Notes: generated from the letters alone by a model not told the origin. A stretch of DNA of 64,000 bases from Spirulina subsalsa PCC 9445 (GCF_000314005.1 NZ_JH980292.1:3136121-3200120); one strand, 5' to 3'; counted from the first letter of the stretch, positions 18,901 to 28,994 are shown. Translations and numbers: made by a program.

Positions 18901-19968
18901 AGCTGTGGCTAAAATATGGCTCACCAGTTGCAAAAACCGGATATCATCCTCTGTAAATTGTCGCCCTTGATGACTATAAGCGCCCAAAATGCCATAAGCT
19001 TTTTCCCGATTAGGAATAATGATACTTACCCCACTGACGATTTTATGATTATGGAGCAAAGGCGACCCCCGAAAACGAGTTTCTAGAGCCAAATCTTGAA
19101 ACACTACAGGCTCATGTTGTAGTAGAGTATAACCGGCTTCGGAATTGGGCGAAGCACTCACCGTCGCATACCCCACCATCTCCTCTTTCCAACCGACTCC
19201 CGCCCGTAATAATAAAGCATTATTATTCGGTAACAATTCTAAAATTTTGCAATATTTCACCTCTAAGGTTAAGGCCACTAAACGCACCGCTTGATCCATC
19301 AAAGCGGACAAGTTAGAAGTCGCTAATCCAAATTGACCTAAACGAGTGACGGCAGATTGTTGACGCAGGCGAATATTTAACTCCTGTTCTGTTTGTTTCT
19401 GTTGAGTGATATTCTCAATATGCAGCATGATAAAATCTCCATCCATCCAAACCCAATACAGGCGCAACTGTTGGCGAATTTCTTGGGATTCTCCGATGGT
19501 AATTTCTCGTTGAATGGGCAAATGATTATTCGCACAATGGAGTAAGGTTTGATAGATTACAGGCGTTTCAGCAAACAGTTCTCGCGCTTCTAGACCCACC
19601 TCTTCAGTCCGATAAAAATAAGGAAAATGACTAGCCGCTTCGTTCCATTCCACTAACACAAATGCCTTGCTTTGTCGTCTGAAAGTATAAGTCGGCAGAG
19701 GAAGATGATGATATTGTAATTGATAGTAATCGTTCTGTTCTTGTAAAATTTTAATTTGAGCTTGATATCGCTCAATTTTTTGCGTTAATTGCTCTTCAAT
19801 TGTCTGTTTATGCTCATTGTATTCAGTTAGTTGATGCTTATAGTACTGATGAATAGCTTCTAATGTCCTACAGCTTTTAATCCGATTTAAGCCATAGCTT
19901 ATCAAACCTAAAACAGTCAAAATAATCAACCCTAACCAAGGATAAACACAGGGAAATTGATTAACCAT
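15958..19968 (-). CDS. Multi-PAS/GAF diguanylate cyclase-phosphodiesterase (GGDEF-EAL)
   Basis: The 1336-aa membrane-anchored c-di-GMP enzyme has these parts in order: an N-terminal membrane helix (YPWLGLIILTVLGLISYGL), a coiled coil, a PAS-like segment, a GAF domain (about 200-360), at least four PAS/PAC units each ending in DIT-type motifs, GGDEF (about 890-1060) and EAL (about 1075-1325). The cyclase site is canonical (RLGGDEFTLLLED), with an RASD inhibitory site five residues upstream. In the EAL domain the signature reads ETL (VGFETLMRW), a tolerated variant; KLEITESVL, CIDDFGTGYSSL and AEGIE are intact, so phosphodiesterase activity is likely. The first full PAS resembles LOV domains but lacks the flavin cysteine (GNPDFVLNG). 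Confidence 0.93.
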   Translation of the reverse strand: MVNQFPCVYPWLGLIILTVLGLISYGLNRIKSCRTLEAIHQYYKHQLTEYNEHKQTIEEQLTQKIERYQAQIKILQEQNDYYQLQYHHLPLPTYTFRRQSKAFVLVEWNEAASHFPYFYRTEEVGLEARELFAETPVIYQTLLHCANNHLPIQREITIGESQEIRQQLRLYWVWMDGDFIMLHIENITQQKQTEQELNIRLRQQSAVTRLGQFGLATSNLSALMDQAVRLVALTLEVKYCKILELLPNNNALLLRAGVGWKEEMVGYATVSASPNSEAGYTLLQHEPVVFQDLALETRFRGSPLLHNHKIVSGVSIIIPNREKAYGILGAYSHQGRQFTEDDIRFLQLVSHILATAIERHQQQAQLDLMKRAIDASSNGITIRDAIASNCPIIYVNPSFETLTGYRAEEVIGNPDFVLNGTETDPDVQRQLEEARVYGEEYHAVLEQYRQDGSLFWNELYIAPVHDSEGNLTHFIEVQTDITERKQFEEQLRNERDLLNGIMQTSVAAITVVNAQGQITFANQQAQAILGLTFSDEQTWTYDDQRWHIVDFEAEPFPLEQLPFNQVMKTGKPVFNVRHAIQFSGGPLKYLSINGSPLKDEQGQILAIVFSVNDITQQYQAEQEVREREEQFRLTFELAPIGMFISSLDGHLLKVNHALCEVLQYKPSQLLLKNLIELTHPDDQAADAAINQRLLLNEVNHYQLEKRYIAQDESIVHALVKVVVVGDGQGIPRYMIGQVVDISDRNRAEEALKESEQRLEGILSSIDDVVWSADARTLHLLYLNAATETVYGRSVQDFLDNPALWLDTIHPDDRSHLIDQFKSLFRLGTTKSEFRIVQPNGTIRWLASRCRVVRDIKGQPLRLDGICSDITERRQAEEQLRHNAFYDSLTDLPNRVLFLDRLWHTIRRAKRRGGYLFAVLFLDLDSFKVINDSLGHTIGDQLLIALARRLESCLRASDTLARLGGDEFTLLLEDIGDRQDAIAVAEKILEQIKSPFILGGYEVFTNASIGIAFSHITYENIPLTCSIAAPDYDTPEDLLRDADTAMYRAKAHGKGRYTVFDQNMHQRVLARLTLETDLRRAIERQEFLAYYQPIISLSSGEIVGFETLMRWHPPGQNFVSPAEFIPVAEETGLILPMGQWIFREAAAQLRQWQNKFPQCPPLTMNINLSGKQIRERDLLDYIDQTLEQLQLDGNCLKLEITESVLMENADSVDEVILALRARNLQLCIDDFGTGYSSLSYLHRFPVSTLKIDRSFVMRMQPNGTNLEIIQAVITLAHTLGINVVAEGIETEIQLRQLQNLGCDYGQGYYFCRPLDAQSAEEFLAQTCLGQKRFVPLS

Positions 19969-20812
19969 AACGTACCGACTGACCCCAAGTTTACAAATTC
20001 TTTAGTTTATGTCAGATGCAGCAATTCTCAGTGGACTGAACAGTTAAAGTAAAAATTTTTTATACCCTCCTCGTAACGGATAAATACTTAGGTATCAAGG
20101 AATTTAATTAGAAGGGTTTCTAGCAGATTCTGAAAATTGCTTTGCTTTTAAATTTTATTCATTGTTTTTTCATCGCCCATCAGGCATTAAAAACATAGAC
20201 CGTTTAAATTAATTCCTGCAACAGATAAGCTGTTTTTATCAGGAACACTCTATCCCTTCGACAGTGTTATTGAGTCGAGGTTTAGTCTATAGCATTTTCG
20301 TGACTCATGAGGTGGACTTTTGTTAGACGCTCTGTTCCCTGTTCCCCATTCCCTGTTCCCTCAAACTAGAGACTCTGTACCTCGCCAGTAGGGAAATTGC
20401 TATATTTTAGATTTTCCCTTTTCGGAACACCATCGGTTGTTTTTAAAAAGTGGTTTTAAAAAATAGTGATAATGGTGTTTGGTCTGATCCCTCCTCTATT
20501 CTATAAAATTATGGCTAAGTTTATCGACAAGATAAAATAAATTGAAAAAAGTCTTGGTTGTTTTAGATGTAAAATTTTTTTGAAATAAGTTGACAAAAAA
20601 GATTAAATATGGTATGGATGCGCAACAAGGGAATCAGCGTATTGCTGACCAAGATTTTTTGAGGAGTAAACCTTGATTTGTTGTCAATTTCTGCATCCTA
20701 GCGCAAATTTTGGCTAAAAACAGCTTTTGGCTTGATGTCATATTCAAGCTCCATCTAGGATTAAAAATCAATACCCCTACCCACAAGACGACGGAGTTCC
20801 TCGGAGATTTTT
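19969..20812. other. Long intergenic region (844 bp), no gene recognised
   Basis: This AT-rich gap contains one short heptamer-repeat patch (TGTTCCC-type, about 20334-20362) and the promoter listed separately. I saw no ORF with homology and no strong hairpin, but a small RNA or leader downstream of the 20590 promoter is possible. Confidence 0.5.
20590..20618 (+). promoter_or_regulatory. Strong sigma70-like promoter
   Basis: TTGACA (20590-20595), a 17-bp spacer and TATGGA (20613-20618). Transcription would start about 190 bp before the PepSY-like gene and leave a long 5' leader. Confidence 0.5.
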
Positions 20813-21133
20813 ATGAATAAACGTCTATTTCGTCAACTGCACCGCACCCTAGCGCCCATTATTATTTTGCCCTTTTTAATTACCGCACTAACGGGGATCA
20901 GCTACCGCCTAGGGAAAAGCTGGTTGGGTTTATCCCGGGATCAAGTCCATTGGCTAATGACGATTCATGAGGGAGAATATCTCGGTCCGATTTTAGAGCC
21001 AATTTATGTATTGCTCAATGGTTTAGGCGTGTTATTCATGATTGGTACTGGGACATATATGGTCATCCAGAGTTGGCAACCTCAGCGTTGGTTTCGTCCT
21101 CGGCAAAAGCAGGAGGAAGGAAAGAACTCATAA
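20813..21133 (+). CDS. Small PepSY-associated membrane protein
   Basis: The 106-aa protein has two membrane helices (TLAPIIILPFLITALTGISY and PIYVLLNGLGVLFMIGTGTYMV) around a short loop with HWLMTIHEG. The pattern matches the small cyanobacterial proteins of the PepSY-associated transmembrane family (N-terminal RxLHRxLAP followed by HExEYLG). A ribosome site (GGAG) precedes the ATG. Function unknown; the long upstream leader suggests regulation at RNA level. Confidence 0.7.
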   Translation: MNKRLFRQLHRTLAPIIILPFLITALTGISYRLGKSWLGLSRDQVHWLMTIHEGEYLGPILEPIYVLLNGLGVLFMIGTGTYMVIQSWQPQRWFRPRQKQEEGKNS

Positions 21134-21253
21134 TCTAGAGCCTGATCTGAACCTAATGGACTCTAAGCTAAAAAGATTTGGAGCAAACCGAGGGTAAGCC
21201 AAATCCCTGCTATACAATAATCTGGACAAAAAACCCTATGCTTGATAATCACT

Positions 21254-24200
21254 ATGCCTCGTCGCGAAGACCTACAAAAGATCCTAATCCTCGGTTCTGG
21301 ACCGATTGTTATTGGCCAAGCTTGTGAGTTTGACTACTCAGGGACCCAAGCTTGTAAAGCCTTGCGTCAGGAAGGATACGAGGTGGTGCTGGTAAATTCT
21401 AACCCGGCTTCCATTATGACGGACCCGGAAACGGCAGACCGCACTTATATTGAACCGTTGACTCCCGATATTGTGGAGCAGGTTTTAGCGAAAGAACGCC
21501 CGGATGCCTTATTGCCGACAATGGGGGGGCAAACGGCGTTAAACGTGGCGGTGACTCTGGCGAAAACGGGGGTTTTGGAACGCTACGGGGTGGAGTTAAT
21601 CGGCGCGAAGTTGGACGCGATTGAGAAGGCCGAAGATCGTCTGTTGTTTAAAGAGGCGATGCAGAAAATTGGGGTGGGAGTTTGCCCTTCCGGGATTGCT
21701 CATAATTTAACGGAAGCGCGGGAAATTGCCCAAGAAATCGGCTCTTATCCCTTAATTATTCGCCCAGCCTTTACGTTAGGGGGAACAGGGGGCGGTATTG
21801 CCTACAACCAAGAAGAGTATGAGGAAATGGCTCAGGTGGGGATTGATGCGTCTCCGGTGAGTCAGATTCTGGTCGAGCGCTCCTTGTTGGGTTGGAAGGA
21901 GTACGAGCTAGAAGTGATGCGGGATTTAGCCGATAATGTGGTCATTATCTGTAGTATTGAGAACTTCGACCCGATGGGGGTTCATACGGGGGATTCCATT
22001 ACGGTGGCTCCGGCGCAAACCTTGACCGATAAGGAGTATCAACGCCTGCGGGATGCTTCGATTAAGATTATTCGAGAAATTGGGGTAGAAACCGGGGGAT
22101 CTAATATTCAGTTTGCCGTGAATCCGGTGGATGGGGATGTGATTGTGATTGAGATGAACCCCCGGGTGTCTCGCTCTTCGGCCTTAGCGTCTAAGGCGAC
22201 GGGATTCCCCATTGCTAAGTTTGCGGCCAAGTTGGCGGTGGGTTATACGTTAGATGAGATTAAGAACGATATTACTAAACAAACGCCAGCCTCCTTTGAA
22301 CCGACCATTGATTATGTGGTGACGAAGATTCCCCGCTTTGCCTTTGAGAAGTTCCCCGGCACGAAACCTGTGTTAACCACTCAGATGAAGTCCGTGGGCG
22401 AGGCGATGGCGATTGGACGGACGTTTCAGGAGTCGTTCCAAAAGGCGTTACGGTCGCTGGAAACGGGGCGTTTTGGCTTTGGTTGCGATTCCTACGGAAC
22501 TGAAACCCTCCCCACGCTCTCTCAAGTGCGCGCCACCCTACGAACTCCCAACCCAGAGCGGGTTTTCGGCATCTACGATGCTCTGAAGTTAGGGATGACG
22601 GTAGAAGAAATCTTTGAGTTGACGGCTATTGACCCTTGGTTTTTGGATAAATTGTCTCAGTTGTTAGTGACTGAACGGTTTTTGAAACAAACCTCCCTGC
22701 CTGAAATCACAGCCGATCAAATGTGGGCGGTCAAACAGCAAGGATTTAGCGATCGCCAGATTGCCGTTGCTACCAAAACTAATGAGGATGAAGTCCGCCG
22801 CTACCGTAAAGGACTAGGCGTGATTCCGGTCTATAAAATGGTGGACACCTGCGCCGCAGAATTTGCCGCCACCACCCCCTACTATTACTCCACCTACGAG
22901 CGTTCCGAGTCCGAAGTTCTCCCCTCTGACCGCGCCAAAGTGATGATTCTCGGCGGTGGCCCCAACCGTATTGGCCAAGGGATTGAATTTGACTATTGTT
23001 GTTGTCATGCCTCCTATGCCTTACGAGACGCAGGTTTTGAAACAATTATGGTCAACTCCAACCCCGAAACCGTCTCCACCGACTATGACACCAGCGATCG
23101 CCTGTATTTTGAACCCCTAACCAAAGAAGATGTCTTAAACATCATTGAGGCCGAAAGTCCCCAGGGGATCATTGTGCAGTTTGGCGGTCAAACCCCCCTC
23201 AAGTTAGCCGTTCCCCTGCAAAAATTCCTCGAAACCTATCATTCCACCCAAATCTGGGGAACCACCCCCGACTCCATCGACATCGCCGAAGATCGGGAAC
23301 GGTTCGAGAAAATCCTCCATGAATTGGAGATCAAACAACCGCCCAATGGGATTGCTAGGAGTTATGAAGAGGCACTGGCGATCGCCAATCGCATCACCTA
23401 CCCCGTCGTCGTGCGTCCCTCCTACGTTCTCGGCGGTCGAGCCATGGAAATCGTCTATTCCGACGAAGAACTAGAACGGTACATGACCTTTGCCGTCCAA
23501 GTCGAACCCGACCACCCCATCCTAATTGACAAATTCCTTGAAAACGCCGTAGAGGTTGATGTAGACTCCATCACCGACCACACCGGACAAGTCGTGATCG
23601 GCGGCATCATGGAACACATCGAACAGGCAGGCATCCACTCCGGCGACTCCGCTTGTTCCCTCCCCTACACCTCCCTCTCCCCAACCGCCCTAGACACCAT
23701 TCGCGGCTGGACCGTGCGCATTGCCCAAGCCCTCAAAGTCGTCGGCTTAATGAACATTCAATACGCCGTACAAGGGGATACCGTCTACATCCTAGAAGCC
23801 AATCCCCGCGCCTCCCGCACCGTCCCCTACGTCTCCAAAGCCACCGGAGTTCCCTTAGCCCGTATGGCCTCCCTCGTCATGTCCGGGCAAAGCTTGGCAG
23901 AACTGAACTTTACCGAAGAACCCCAACTGCGTCACGTAGCCGTTAAAGAAGCCGTCCTGCCCTTTAATAAATTCCCCGGCGCTGACACCTTACTGGGGCC
24001 AGAAATGCGCTCCACCGGGGAAGTTATGGGCATTGACCAAACCTTTGGTAAAGCCTTTGCCAAAGCCGAAATCGCCGCCGGGGAAAAACTCCCCCTCTCC
24101 GGCACCGTCTTTGTCTCCACCAACGACCGAGATAAACCCCTCGTCGTCCCCATCGTCAAAGACTTTATCGAACTCGGCTTTAAGATCATTGCCACAGCCG

Positions 24201-24493
24201 GAACCTATCAAGTCTTGAAAGAACAGGGCGTTCAAGCTGAATTAGTGCTAAAACTCCATGAAGGTCGTCCCCACGTCTTGGATGCCATCAAAAACGAGCA
24301 AATCCAACTGATTATCAACACCCCCTCCGGTCAAGAAGCACGAGAAGACGGCATCTTAATCCGTCGGACTTGTTTAGCCTACAAAATCCCCCTAATTACC
24401 ACCCTAGCCGGAGCCAAAGCCACCGTATCCGCGATTCGCATCCTGCAAACTGAACCATTAGGCGTGAAAGCGTTGCAGGATTATATCTACTAG
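21254..24493 (+). CDS. carB: Carbamoyl-phosphate synthase large subunit
   Basis: The start is the ATG at 21254 ([17 protein letters not shown]) and not the upstream TTG; 1079 aa, the usual length. CarB makes carbamoyl phosphate from glutamine-derived ammonia, bicarbonate and two ATP, feeding arginine and pyrimidine synthesis. Two homologous ATP-grasp halves are visible, opening with [21 protein letters not shown] and [22 protein letters not shown]. Nucleotide-binding segments [18 protein letters not shown] and [17 protein letters not shown] and Mg-site motifs ([20 protein letters not shown] and [20 protein letters not shown]) are intact. The MGS-like regulatory domain closes the protein. carA is not in the window. 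Confidence 0.98.
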   Translation: MPRREDLQKILILGSGPIVIGQACEFDYSGTQACKALRQEGYEVVLVNSNPASIMTDPETADRTYIEPLTPDIVEQVLAKERPDALLPTMGGQTALNVAVTLAKTGVLERYGVELIGAKLDAIEKAEDRLLFKEAMQKIGVGVCPSGIAHNLTEAREIAQEIGSYPLIIRPAFTLGGTGGGIAYNQEEYEEMAQVGIDASPVSQILVERSLLGWKEYELEVMRDLADNVVIICSIENFDPMGVHTGDSITVAPAQTLTDKEYQRLRDASIKIIREIGVETGGSNIQFAVNPVDGDVIVIEMNPRVSRSSALASKATGFPIAKFAAKLAVGYTLDEIKNDITKQTPASFEPTIDYVVTKIPRFAFEKFPGTKPVLTTQMKSVGEAMAIGRTFQESFQKALRSLETGRFGFGCDSYGTETLPTLSQVRATLRTPNPERVFGIYDALKLGMTVEEIFELTAIDPWFLDKLSQLLVTERFLKQTSLPEITADQMWAVKQQGFSDRQIAVATKTNEDEVRRYRKGLGVIPVYKMVDTCAAEFAATTPYYYSTYERSESEVLPSDRAKVMILGGGPNRIGQGIEFDYCCCHASYALRDAGFETIMVNSNPETVSTDYDTSDRLYFEPLTKEDVLNIIEAESPQGIIVQFGGQTPLKLAVPLQKFLETYHSTQIWGTTPDSIDIAEDRERFEKILHELEIKQPPNGIARSYEEALAIANRITYPVVVRPSYVLGGRAMEIVYSDEELERYMTFAVQVEPDHPILIDKFLENAVEVDVDSITDHTGQVVIGGIMEHIEQAGIHSGDSACSLPYTSLSPTALDTIRGWTVRIAQALKVVGLMNIQYAVQGDTVYILEANPRASRTVPYVSKATGVPLARMASLVMSGQSLAELNFTEEPQLRHVAVKEAVLPFNKFPGADTLLGPEMRSTGEVMGIDQTFGKAFAKAEIAAGEKLPLSGTVFVSTNDRDKPLVVPIVKDFIELGFKIIATAGTYQVLKEQGVQAELVLKLHEGRPHVLDAIKNEQIQLIINTPSGQEAREDGILIRRTCLAYKIPLITTLAGAKATVSAIRILQTEPLGVKALQDYIY

Positions 24494-24521
24494 GCCGCAA
24501 ATAACCCTCCTCAACAGGATT

Positions 24522-24545
24522 AATTCCCCCTTCACAGGGGGAATT
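24522..24545. terminator. Bidirectional terminator between carB and the methyltransferase
   Basis: AATTCCCCC pairs with GGGGGAATT across a short loop. It sits between converging genes, right before the methyltransferase stop codon. Confidence 0.7.
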
Positions 24546-24546
24546 T

Positions 24547-25281
24547 TCAATCGGGCTTTCTGGCTAAAAGCACCAAAGAAATCCCCCAAGGACTCCCATA
24601 ACGCACCTCCCAAGCCAGCATTTTTTGTAAACACTCAAGCAAAAAAGACTTCTTCTGCACTTGTTGCACCGGATAGGGTTTCTGTAACCAAGTGCTATAG
24701 AACAACACAACCGGAATTAAAACACAGCCAAAATAGCGAACTCGACGCACCTGTAAAAACTCAGCCACACGATTCACCAATGACTGGCGACTATATCGCC
24801 GATAATGACCCAACATCCGATCATGATACCCAAATAAGAACTGAAACGCCGGGACAGAGATACATAAATAGCCCCCCGGCTTCAACCAAGAAGACAATAT
24901 TTTTAAAGCATTAACATCATCTTCAATGTGTTCTAAAACATCATTAGACACAATAATATCATAACAAACTGTTGGCTGAAAATCTTCAATACTAGAGTGA
25001 AAAACCTCAAGATTGTGTAACCCGGTGTATTCTTTTAACTGTTTTGATAAAGAAATCGCCTCTGGATCAATATCTATAGCCTCCACCTGCCAAGAAGGAT
25101 TTTGAGCAAGGAGCAGATTCATTTCCCCCGAACCACAACCAGCATTTAACACCTTTAAATTCTCTTGCTTCGGAAGCCATTGCATCACAAGTTTATACTT
25201 ATTTAAACTGTAAAAATCATGGGAACGAGCAAGATAATCCGCAACTTTATAGTTTCTGTCTTCGATTTGCATTTTAATCAT
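24547..25281 (-). CDS. Class I SAM-dependent methyltransferase
   Basis: The 244-aa protein has SAM motif I (LKVLNAGCGSGEMNLLL), motif II (VEAIDIDPEAISLS), and motif IV/post IV (YDIIVSNDVLEHIEDDVNALKI ending in LKPGGYLCISVPAFQFLFGYHD). The C-terminal part with HYRRYSRQSLVNRVAE is like UbiE/UbiG-type and 'methyltransferase-11' enzymes next to membrane-lipid genes. Substrate is not deducible. A hydrophobic C-terminal stretch (VRYFGCVLIPVVLFYSTW) hints at membrane contact. Confidence 0.85.
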   Translation of the reverse strand: MIKMQIEDRNYKVADYLARSHDFYSLNKYKLVMQWLPKQENLKVLNAGCGSGEMNLLLAQNPSWQVEAIDIDPEAISLSKQLKEYTGLHNLEVFHSSIEDFQPTVCYDIIVSNDVLEHIEDDVNALKILSSWLKPGGYLCISVPAFQFLFGYHDRMLGHYRRYSRQSLVNRVAEFLQVRRVRYFGCVLIPVVLFYSTWLQKPYPVQQVQKKSFLLECLQKMLAWEVRYGSPWGISLVLLARKPD

Positions 25282-25826
25282 GACCTCAAAGTTAAATTAA
25301 TGTCATGTTCTAAAAAAATAGCAATTCCCGCGCAGATTCCTAGTTCTGGGTTTGAGAGAACCCGGAACAGATCATCTAAAAAATCTGTACCTCATCAGAC
25401 GGGGAAAGGCGATAAAACGGATAATTTAAAGCTGAGCTCATTAGTCGCTTCTGGGGTTATCAAGCCAAAGGCGATCAAGATTCAATGGCACCCCCCTAGA
25501 TATCCTAAAAGATATCCTGATTTTTCGGTGCTTGCTCACTTTGTTTCTGTTCCGGTGCTTGATGTTGTTTTTTCTTAATAAATCTTCTTAATTCCCCATC
25601 TTCTCCAACCCATTAGACATCTGCCCTAATTCGGCTGAAACGCCTGTGCTGCCGTGCCGAAAAGGGGATTTTAGGAGAGGTTCAATTGAGAGGAATTGAC
25701 GGGACTCCCCCCAAGACACAACCGGAGAGCAGAAGAGGCCAGATTAGCTTTCGACCAAAGTCTAATAACCAGATTCTGCCCCTGCCCTTAAGGTAAAGGG
25801 TATGCAACCTTAATCTATCTGGCACC
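25282..25826. other. 545-bp intergenic region upstream of the injection-system block
   Basis: The gap lies between the start of the methyltransferase and the first contractile-system gene, so both promoters must be here. No gene was recognised. A minus-strand frame around 25450-25580 reads IKKKQHQAPEQKQSEQAP and might be a degraded C-terminus, but nothing supports it further. A 119-codon plus-strand frame overlaps the methyltransferase and has no homology I recognise. Confidence 0.45.
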
Positions 25827-26387
25827 ATGATTCCAGTCGTTGCCCAAGCCCTAGCCCATCTTTTGGTCGCCGGAACCTCTCTCGACAGTGTGGAGCAAAT
25901 CAGTTTTCACCGACCGGAGAATCCCCAAACCATGACCCGAGGAGTCAATGTATACTTCTATGATCTTCGTGCCACAGAGAAAGCTGGGGACAACGCAGAG
26001 AATCCGCCCCCTTTAACAGAAAAAGACTCGCCTCAGATGACCACGACTCAAACAGTCGGGCAGGAGGGAGTCCTCTGGTTTGATGTTTCGTTTTTAGTTA
26101 GTACCTACGACTATACGGCCTTGGGCGCGCAACAATTGCTTTCTGAAAGCTTAACTTTATTTTTGCGTTATGCTCAGATTCCCCACCCCTTTCTAGATGC
26201 CAGTATCCCCGGTTTTCGGGCATTACCCTTGAGGGTCAATCTAGAGACGGACTGGGTGGAATTGTGGAAAGCGTTGGATTTGCCTCTGCGTCCTGCCCTC
26301 TGTGTCACCGTGACGATGCCTGCTAGCCAGATATCTGTTCCTGTTTTACTGGACAATTCCTTAGAATTCATGCTCCCTCATCCTTGA
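25827..26387 (+). CDS. DUF4255 (Pvc16-like) tail-terminator-type protein, copy 1
   Basis: The 186-aa protein belongs to the DUF4255/Pvc16-N family, found in extracellular contractile injection systems (eCIS) where it caps or terminates the tube/sheath. Signs are the opening MIPVVAQALAHLLVAGTS, GVNVYFYDLRATEK, LWFDVSFLVSTYDYTALGAQQLLSESLTLFL (the typical Y-D-x-x-A-x-Q-LL motif) and PLRVNLETDWVELWKALDLPLRPAL. It starts the block, 85 bp before the sheath gene. A second, longer copy is at 30702. Confidence 0.85.
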   Translation: MIPVVAQALAHLLVAGTSLDSVEQISFHRPENPQTMTRGVNVYFYDLRATEKAGDNAENPPPLTEKDSPQMTTTQTVGQEGVLWFDVSFLVSTYDYTALGAQQLLSESLTLFLRYAQIPHPFLDASIPGFRALPLRVNLETDWVELWKALDLPLRPALCVTVTMPASQISVPVLLDNSLEFMLPHP

Positions 26388-26472
26388 CCAGTCACCCCTG
26401 AAATCGGTTGATGAGTTGATTTCTGGAACCGAAGTTGCATAGCCCACTTTAAATTTATGGTAGAGAGCAATT

Positions 26473-28191
26473 ATGGCGAGACTCGATTATTTCGCACCTG
26501 GTGTTTATATTGAAGAAGTCAATCGTGGAAGTCGTCCCATTGAGGGTGTTCCGACGGCGATCGCAGGTTTTGTTGGCTTTACCGAAGATATCCGAGGCGG
26601 GGCTGAACCCTTCAAACCGATGTTAGTCACCACTTGGGACCAATACCTACAATACTTTGGTCGTCCCAACTCCGACGGCTTCACCGACTTTAACGCCTAC
26701 CTGCCCTTCTCCGTCTATGGCTGGTTCCTCAACGGAGGCGGACGCTGTTGGATTACCAGCATTGGAACTCAACTCCCCGGCACCCCCGCCCCCGCCCTCG
26801 CAGAAACCGGAACCCAAGTCAACAACCGCCGCAAACGCCCCAGCTTGCGCTTTTCCCTGCGTTCTGACGAGTCTAGAAGCAACGGGAACGGCAACGGCAG
26901 CAGCATCACTCCCCGTTCCTACAACGAGATGTTAGCCCATCCGACCCCCTCTCTCCGGGTTCGGATTAACGACAGCACCCCCAAAACCCCCGAAGGAGAA
27001 AGCCCTCTCCCCGATAACACCGGAGAATATTTCCGCGTCATCGTCATGGATGGGGATACCGAACTAGAACGGTATGATCACCTGACCATGAATCCCGAAA
27101 CAGATCCCCAAGTGGCGGATTATGTCGTGACAGCCTTCCAAGAGTCCCCCAGCTTACTGGTGACAGACCTCTCCCAACTGGGCAGTCCCTTAGCACGTCG
27201 TCCCAGTAACGGAATGTACGAAGTGAGTCCGCCCCCCTTCGTCCCCAGTGCCGAACGCTTTAACGACAGCGTGCGAGGCGTTCGAGACGACCGAACCGGG
27301 GTTCAAGGTCTGTTTGAAATTGACGAAATCACCATTCTGGCTTGTCCCGACCTCATGCGGGCTTATGAAGCCAACTTGATCAACCTTGACCAAGTACACG
27401 GCATCATGGATTTAATGGTCAGTATGTGCGAGGGAGCCGCCTCTGGGGACATTCCCAACCCCCCCAACCGGATGGTTGTTTTAGACACTCCTCCCGACCT
27501 CTACAAACCCCAAGATGTGAGCCAATGGTTAACCCAAGAATTTAACCGTCGCTCCCAATTTGCCGCCCTGTACTATCCTTGGGTTCTGGTACCCAATCCC
27601 CGCAACCAAGGACGACCCATTGCGGTTCCCCCCTGTGGTCACGTCATGGGTGTATGGTCCCGCACCGACGAAACCCGGGGCATTTATAAAGCCCCCGCCA
27701 ACGAAGTCCCCCGAGGGGTTACGGGCTTAACCTATGACTGCAACTTCCGGGAACAAGAACTTTTGAACCCCATTGGGATTAACTGCATTCGCACCTTCCC
27801 CAACCGAGGTATCCGCATCTGGGGTTCAAGAACCTTAGTTGAGCCGGAAATCACCGAATGGCGTTATATTCCCGTCCGTCGCTTAATGAGTTACATCGAA
27901 AAATCCGTTGAACTCGGCACCCAATGGGCTGTATTTGAACCCAACGATGAAGACCTCTGGGCGCGGATTACTCGCACGATTAGCGACTTCCTGACCGGAT
28001 TATGGCGGCAAGGGGCGTTAATGGGTGCATCCCCCAGTGAGGCCTTTTATGTGAAGTGTGACGAAGAACTGAACACACCCGACACCATGATTCTGGGTCG
28101 TTTGTATGTAGAAGTGGGGGTTGCTCCGGTGCGTCCGGCAGAGTTTGTCATCTTCCGCTTTAGTCAATGGACTGGACAGGATGAAGGTTAA
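26473..28191 (+). CDS. Contractile injection system sheath protein
   Basis: The 572-aa phage-tail-sheath family protein has the sheath start MARLDYFAPGVYIEEVNRGSRPIEGVPTAIAGFVGFTE and the C-terminal sheath domain (GVTGLTYDCNFREQELLNPIGINCIRTFPNRGIRIWGSRTL and YIPVRRLMSYIEKSVELGTQWAVFEPND). The middle (about 110-250) is a variable insert rich in Asn, Ser and Gly. In eCIS and cyanobacterial thylakoid-anchored systems such proteins polymerise around the tube and contract. Sheath-tube-tube order with DUF4255 flanks fits these systems and not a prophage. Confidence 0.95.
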   Translation: MARLDYFAPGVYIEEVNRGSRPIEGVPTAIAGFVGFTEDIRGGAEPFKPMLVTTWDQYLQYFGRPNSDGFTDFNAYLPFSVYGWFLNGGGRCWITSIGTQLPGTPAPALAETGTQVNNRRKRPSLRFSLRSDESRSNGNGNGSSITPRSYNEMLAHPTPSLRVRINDSTPKTPEGESPLPDNTGEYFRVIVMDGDTELERYDHLTMNPETDPQVADYVVTAFQESPSLLVTDLSQLGSPLARRPSNGMYEVSPPPFVPSAERFNDSVRGVRDDRTGVQGLFEIDEITILACPDLMRAYEANLINLDQVHGIMDLMVSMCEGAASGDIPNPPNRMVVLDTPPDLYKPQDVSQWLTQEFNRRSQFAALYYPWVLVPNPRNQGRPIAVPPCGHVMGVWSRTDETRGIYKAPANEVPRGVTGLTYDCNFREQELLNPIGINCIRTFPNRGIRIWGSRTLVEPEITEWRYIPVRRLMSYIEKSVELGTQWAVFEPNDEDLWARITRTISDFLTGLWRQGALMGASPSEAFYVKCDEELNTPDTMILGRLYVEVGVAPVRPAEFVIFRFSQWTGQDEG

Positions 28192-28268
28192 ATAAATTAG
28201 CTGGGAAAATCATCAATTATCAATTATCAATTCTTAATTCAACTTCCCCAAAGCAGGAGTATTGATTT

Positions 28269-28775
28269 ATGGCCACAAGAACCACTAATGCGAGTAAGTT
28301 CTACATTCAATTTACGGGGTTAGATGCAAAGCCTCTGCCGATTAAAAGTGTGACAGAAGTGAGCTATGAAGCTAAAGTCACTGGGGGAGAAAAACCCTTA
28401 GAATCGACCAAACAGGGCAGAAGTAACCGTCAAACCAGTTCCGGGGGTTTTGACTCTAGCCCAACTATGACTGTAGAAGCTTATCTTTGTGCCGCAGAAG
28501 ATAGTTCAAGTAAGGTGATGTATAACTGGTTTAATCAAGCCATGCCCACCAGTGACGGAGGGAATGGAGATTGGGCAGGAAGTCGCAGAAGTGGTTCTGT
28601 GATTGTCTACGACCCAGACGGGAAAACCGAAATTCTACGCTGGAACTTTTTTAATGCTTGGGTTAAGACTTATTCGATTACCGATGCAGATTGTACGGGG
28701 GGAGAATTAGCGGTTGAGTCCTACGAGTTTGTCTGTGAAAAAATTGTCAAACAGTTTAGTAAATTAGGGTCTTAA
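28269..28775 (+). CDS. Contractile injection system tube protein 1
   Basis: The 168-aa gp19/Hcp-like tube protein has FYIQFTGLDAKPLPIKSVTEVSYE at the start, a long beta-hairpin region, and DWAGSRRSGSVIVYDPDGKTEILRWNFFNAWVKTYSI ... ELAVESYEFVCEKIVKQF at the end, the usual phage-tail-protein family layout. It shares its fold with two paralogues at 28995 and 29849. Usually one of these is the main inner tube and the others are shorter baseplate-proximal rings. Spacing to the sheath gene is 77 bp. Confidence 0.92.
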   Translation: MATRTTNASKFYIQFTGLDAKPLPIKSVTEVSYEAKVTGGEKPLESTKQGRSNRQTSSGGFDSSPTMTVEAYLCAAEDSSSKVMYNWFNQAMPTSDGGNGDWAGSRRSGSVIVYDPDGKTEILRWNFFNAWVKTYSITDADCTGGELAVESYEFVCEKIVKQFSKLGS

Positions 28776-28994
28776 TGGGTCATTCAAGCCTAAATCTGAG
28801 TGAGTATATTTTGCATTTTTACTCAGATTTAAGTGAGAATGAGGTGACATACCAAAAACCATACTATCTGTCGGTTGCTGTAGGTTGGGTGCAGCGACAG
28901 CGAAACCCAACAAATCCCCCCAAACCTTTGAGTATTTCCGATGAGTTGCCTTTGGTTGGGATAGTTTTCTATTAGTTTTGTAGGAGTTCTTTAT
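28776..28994. repeat. Intergenic with a palindromic repeat
   Basis: The gap holds an imperfect inverted repeat, GTTGGGT...GCGAAACCCAAC (about 28886-28912), of a kind common between cyanobacterial genes. A 66-codon frame through it has no protein-like features. Confidence 0.5.

Noticed and set aside
17300-19900. LOV photoreceptor domain in the large PAS/GGDEF/EAL protein
   Set aside because: The PAS that resembles LOV lacks the flavin-binding cysteine (reads GNPDFVLNG), so light sensing is not supported.
25219-25578. 119-codon plus-strand frame upstream of the injection block
   Set aside because: The start overlaps the methyltransferase and the composition is not protein-like.
28775-28975. 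66-codon frame after tube protein 1
   Set aside because: It lies over a palindromic intergenic repeat (GTTGGGT...ACCCAAC) and has no family resemblance.
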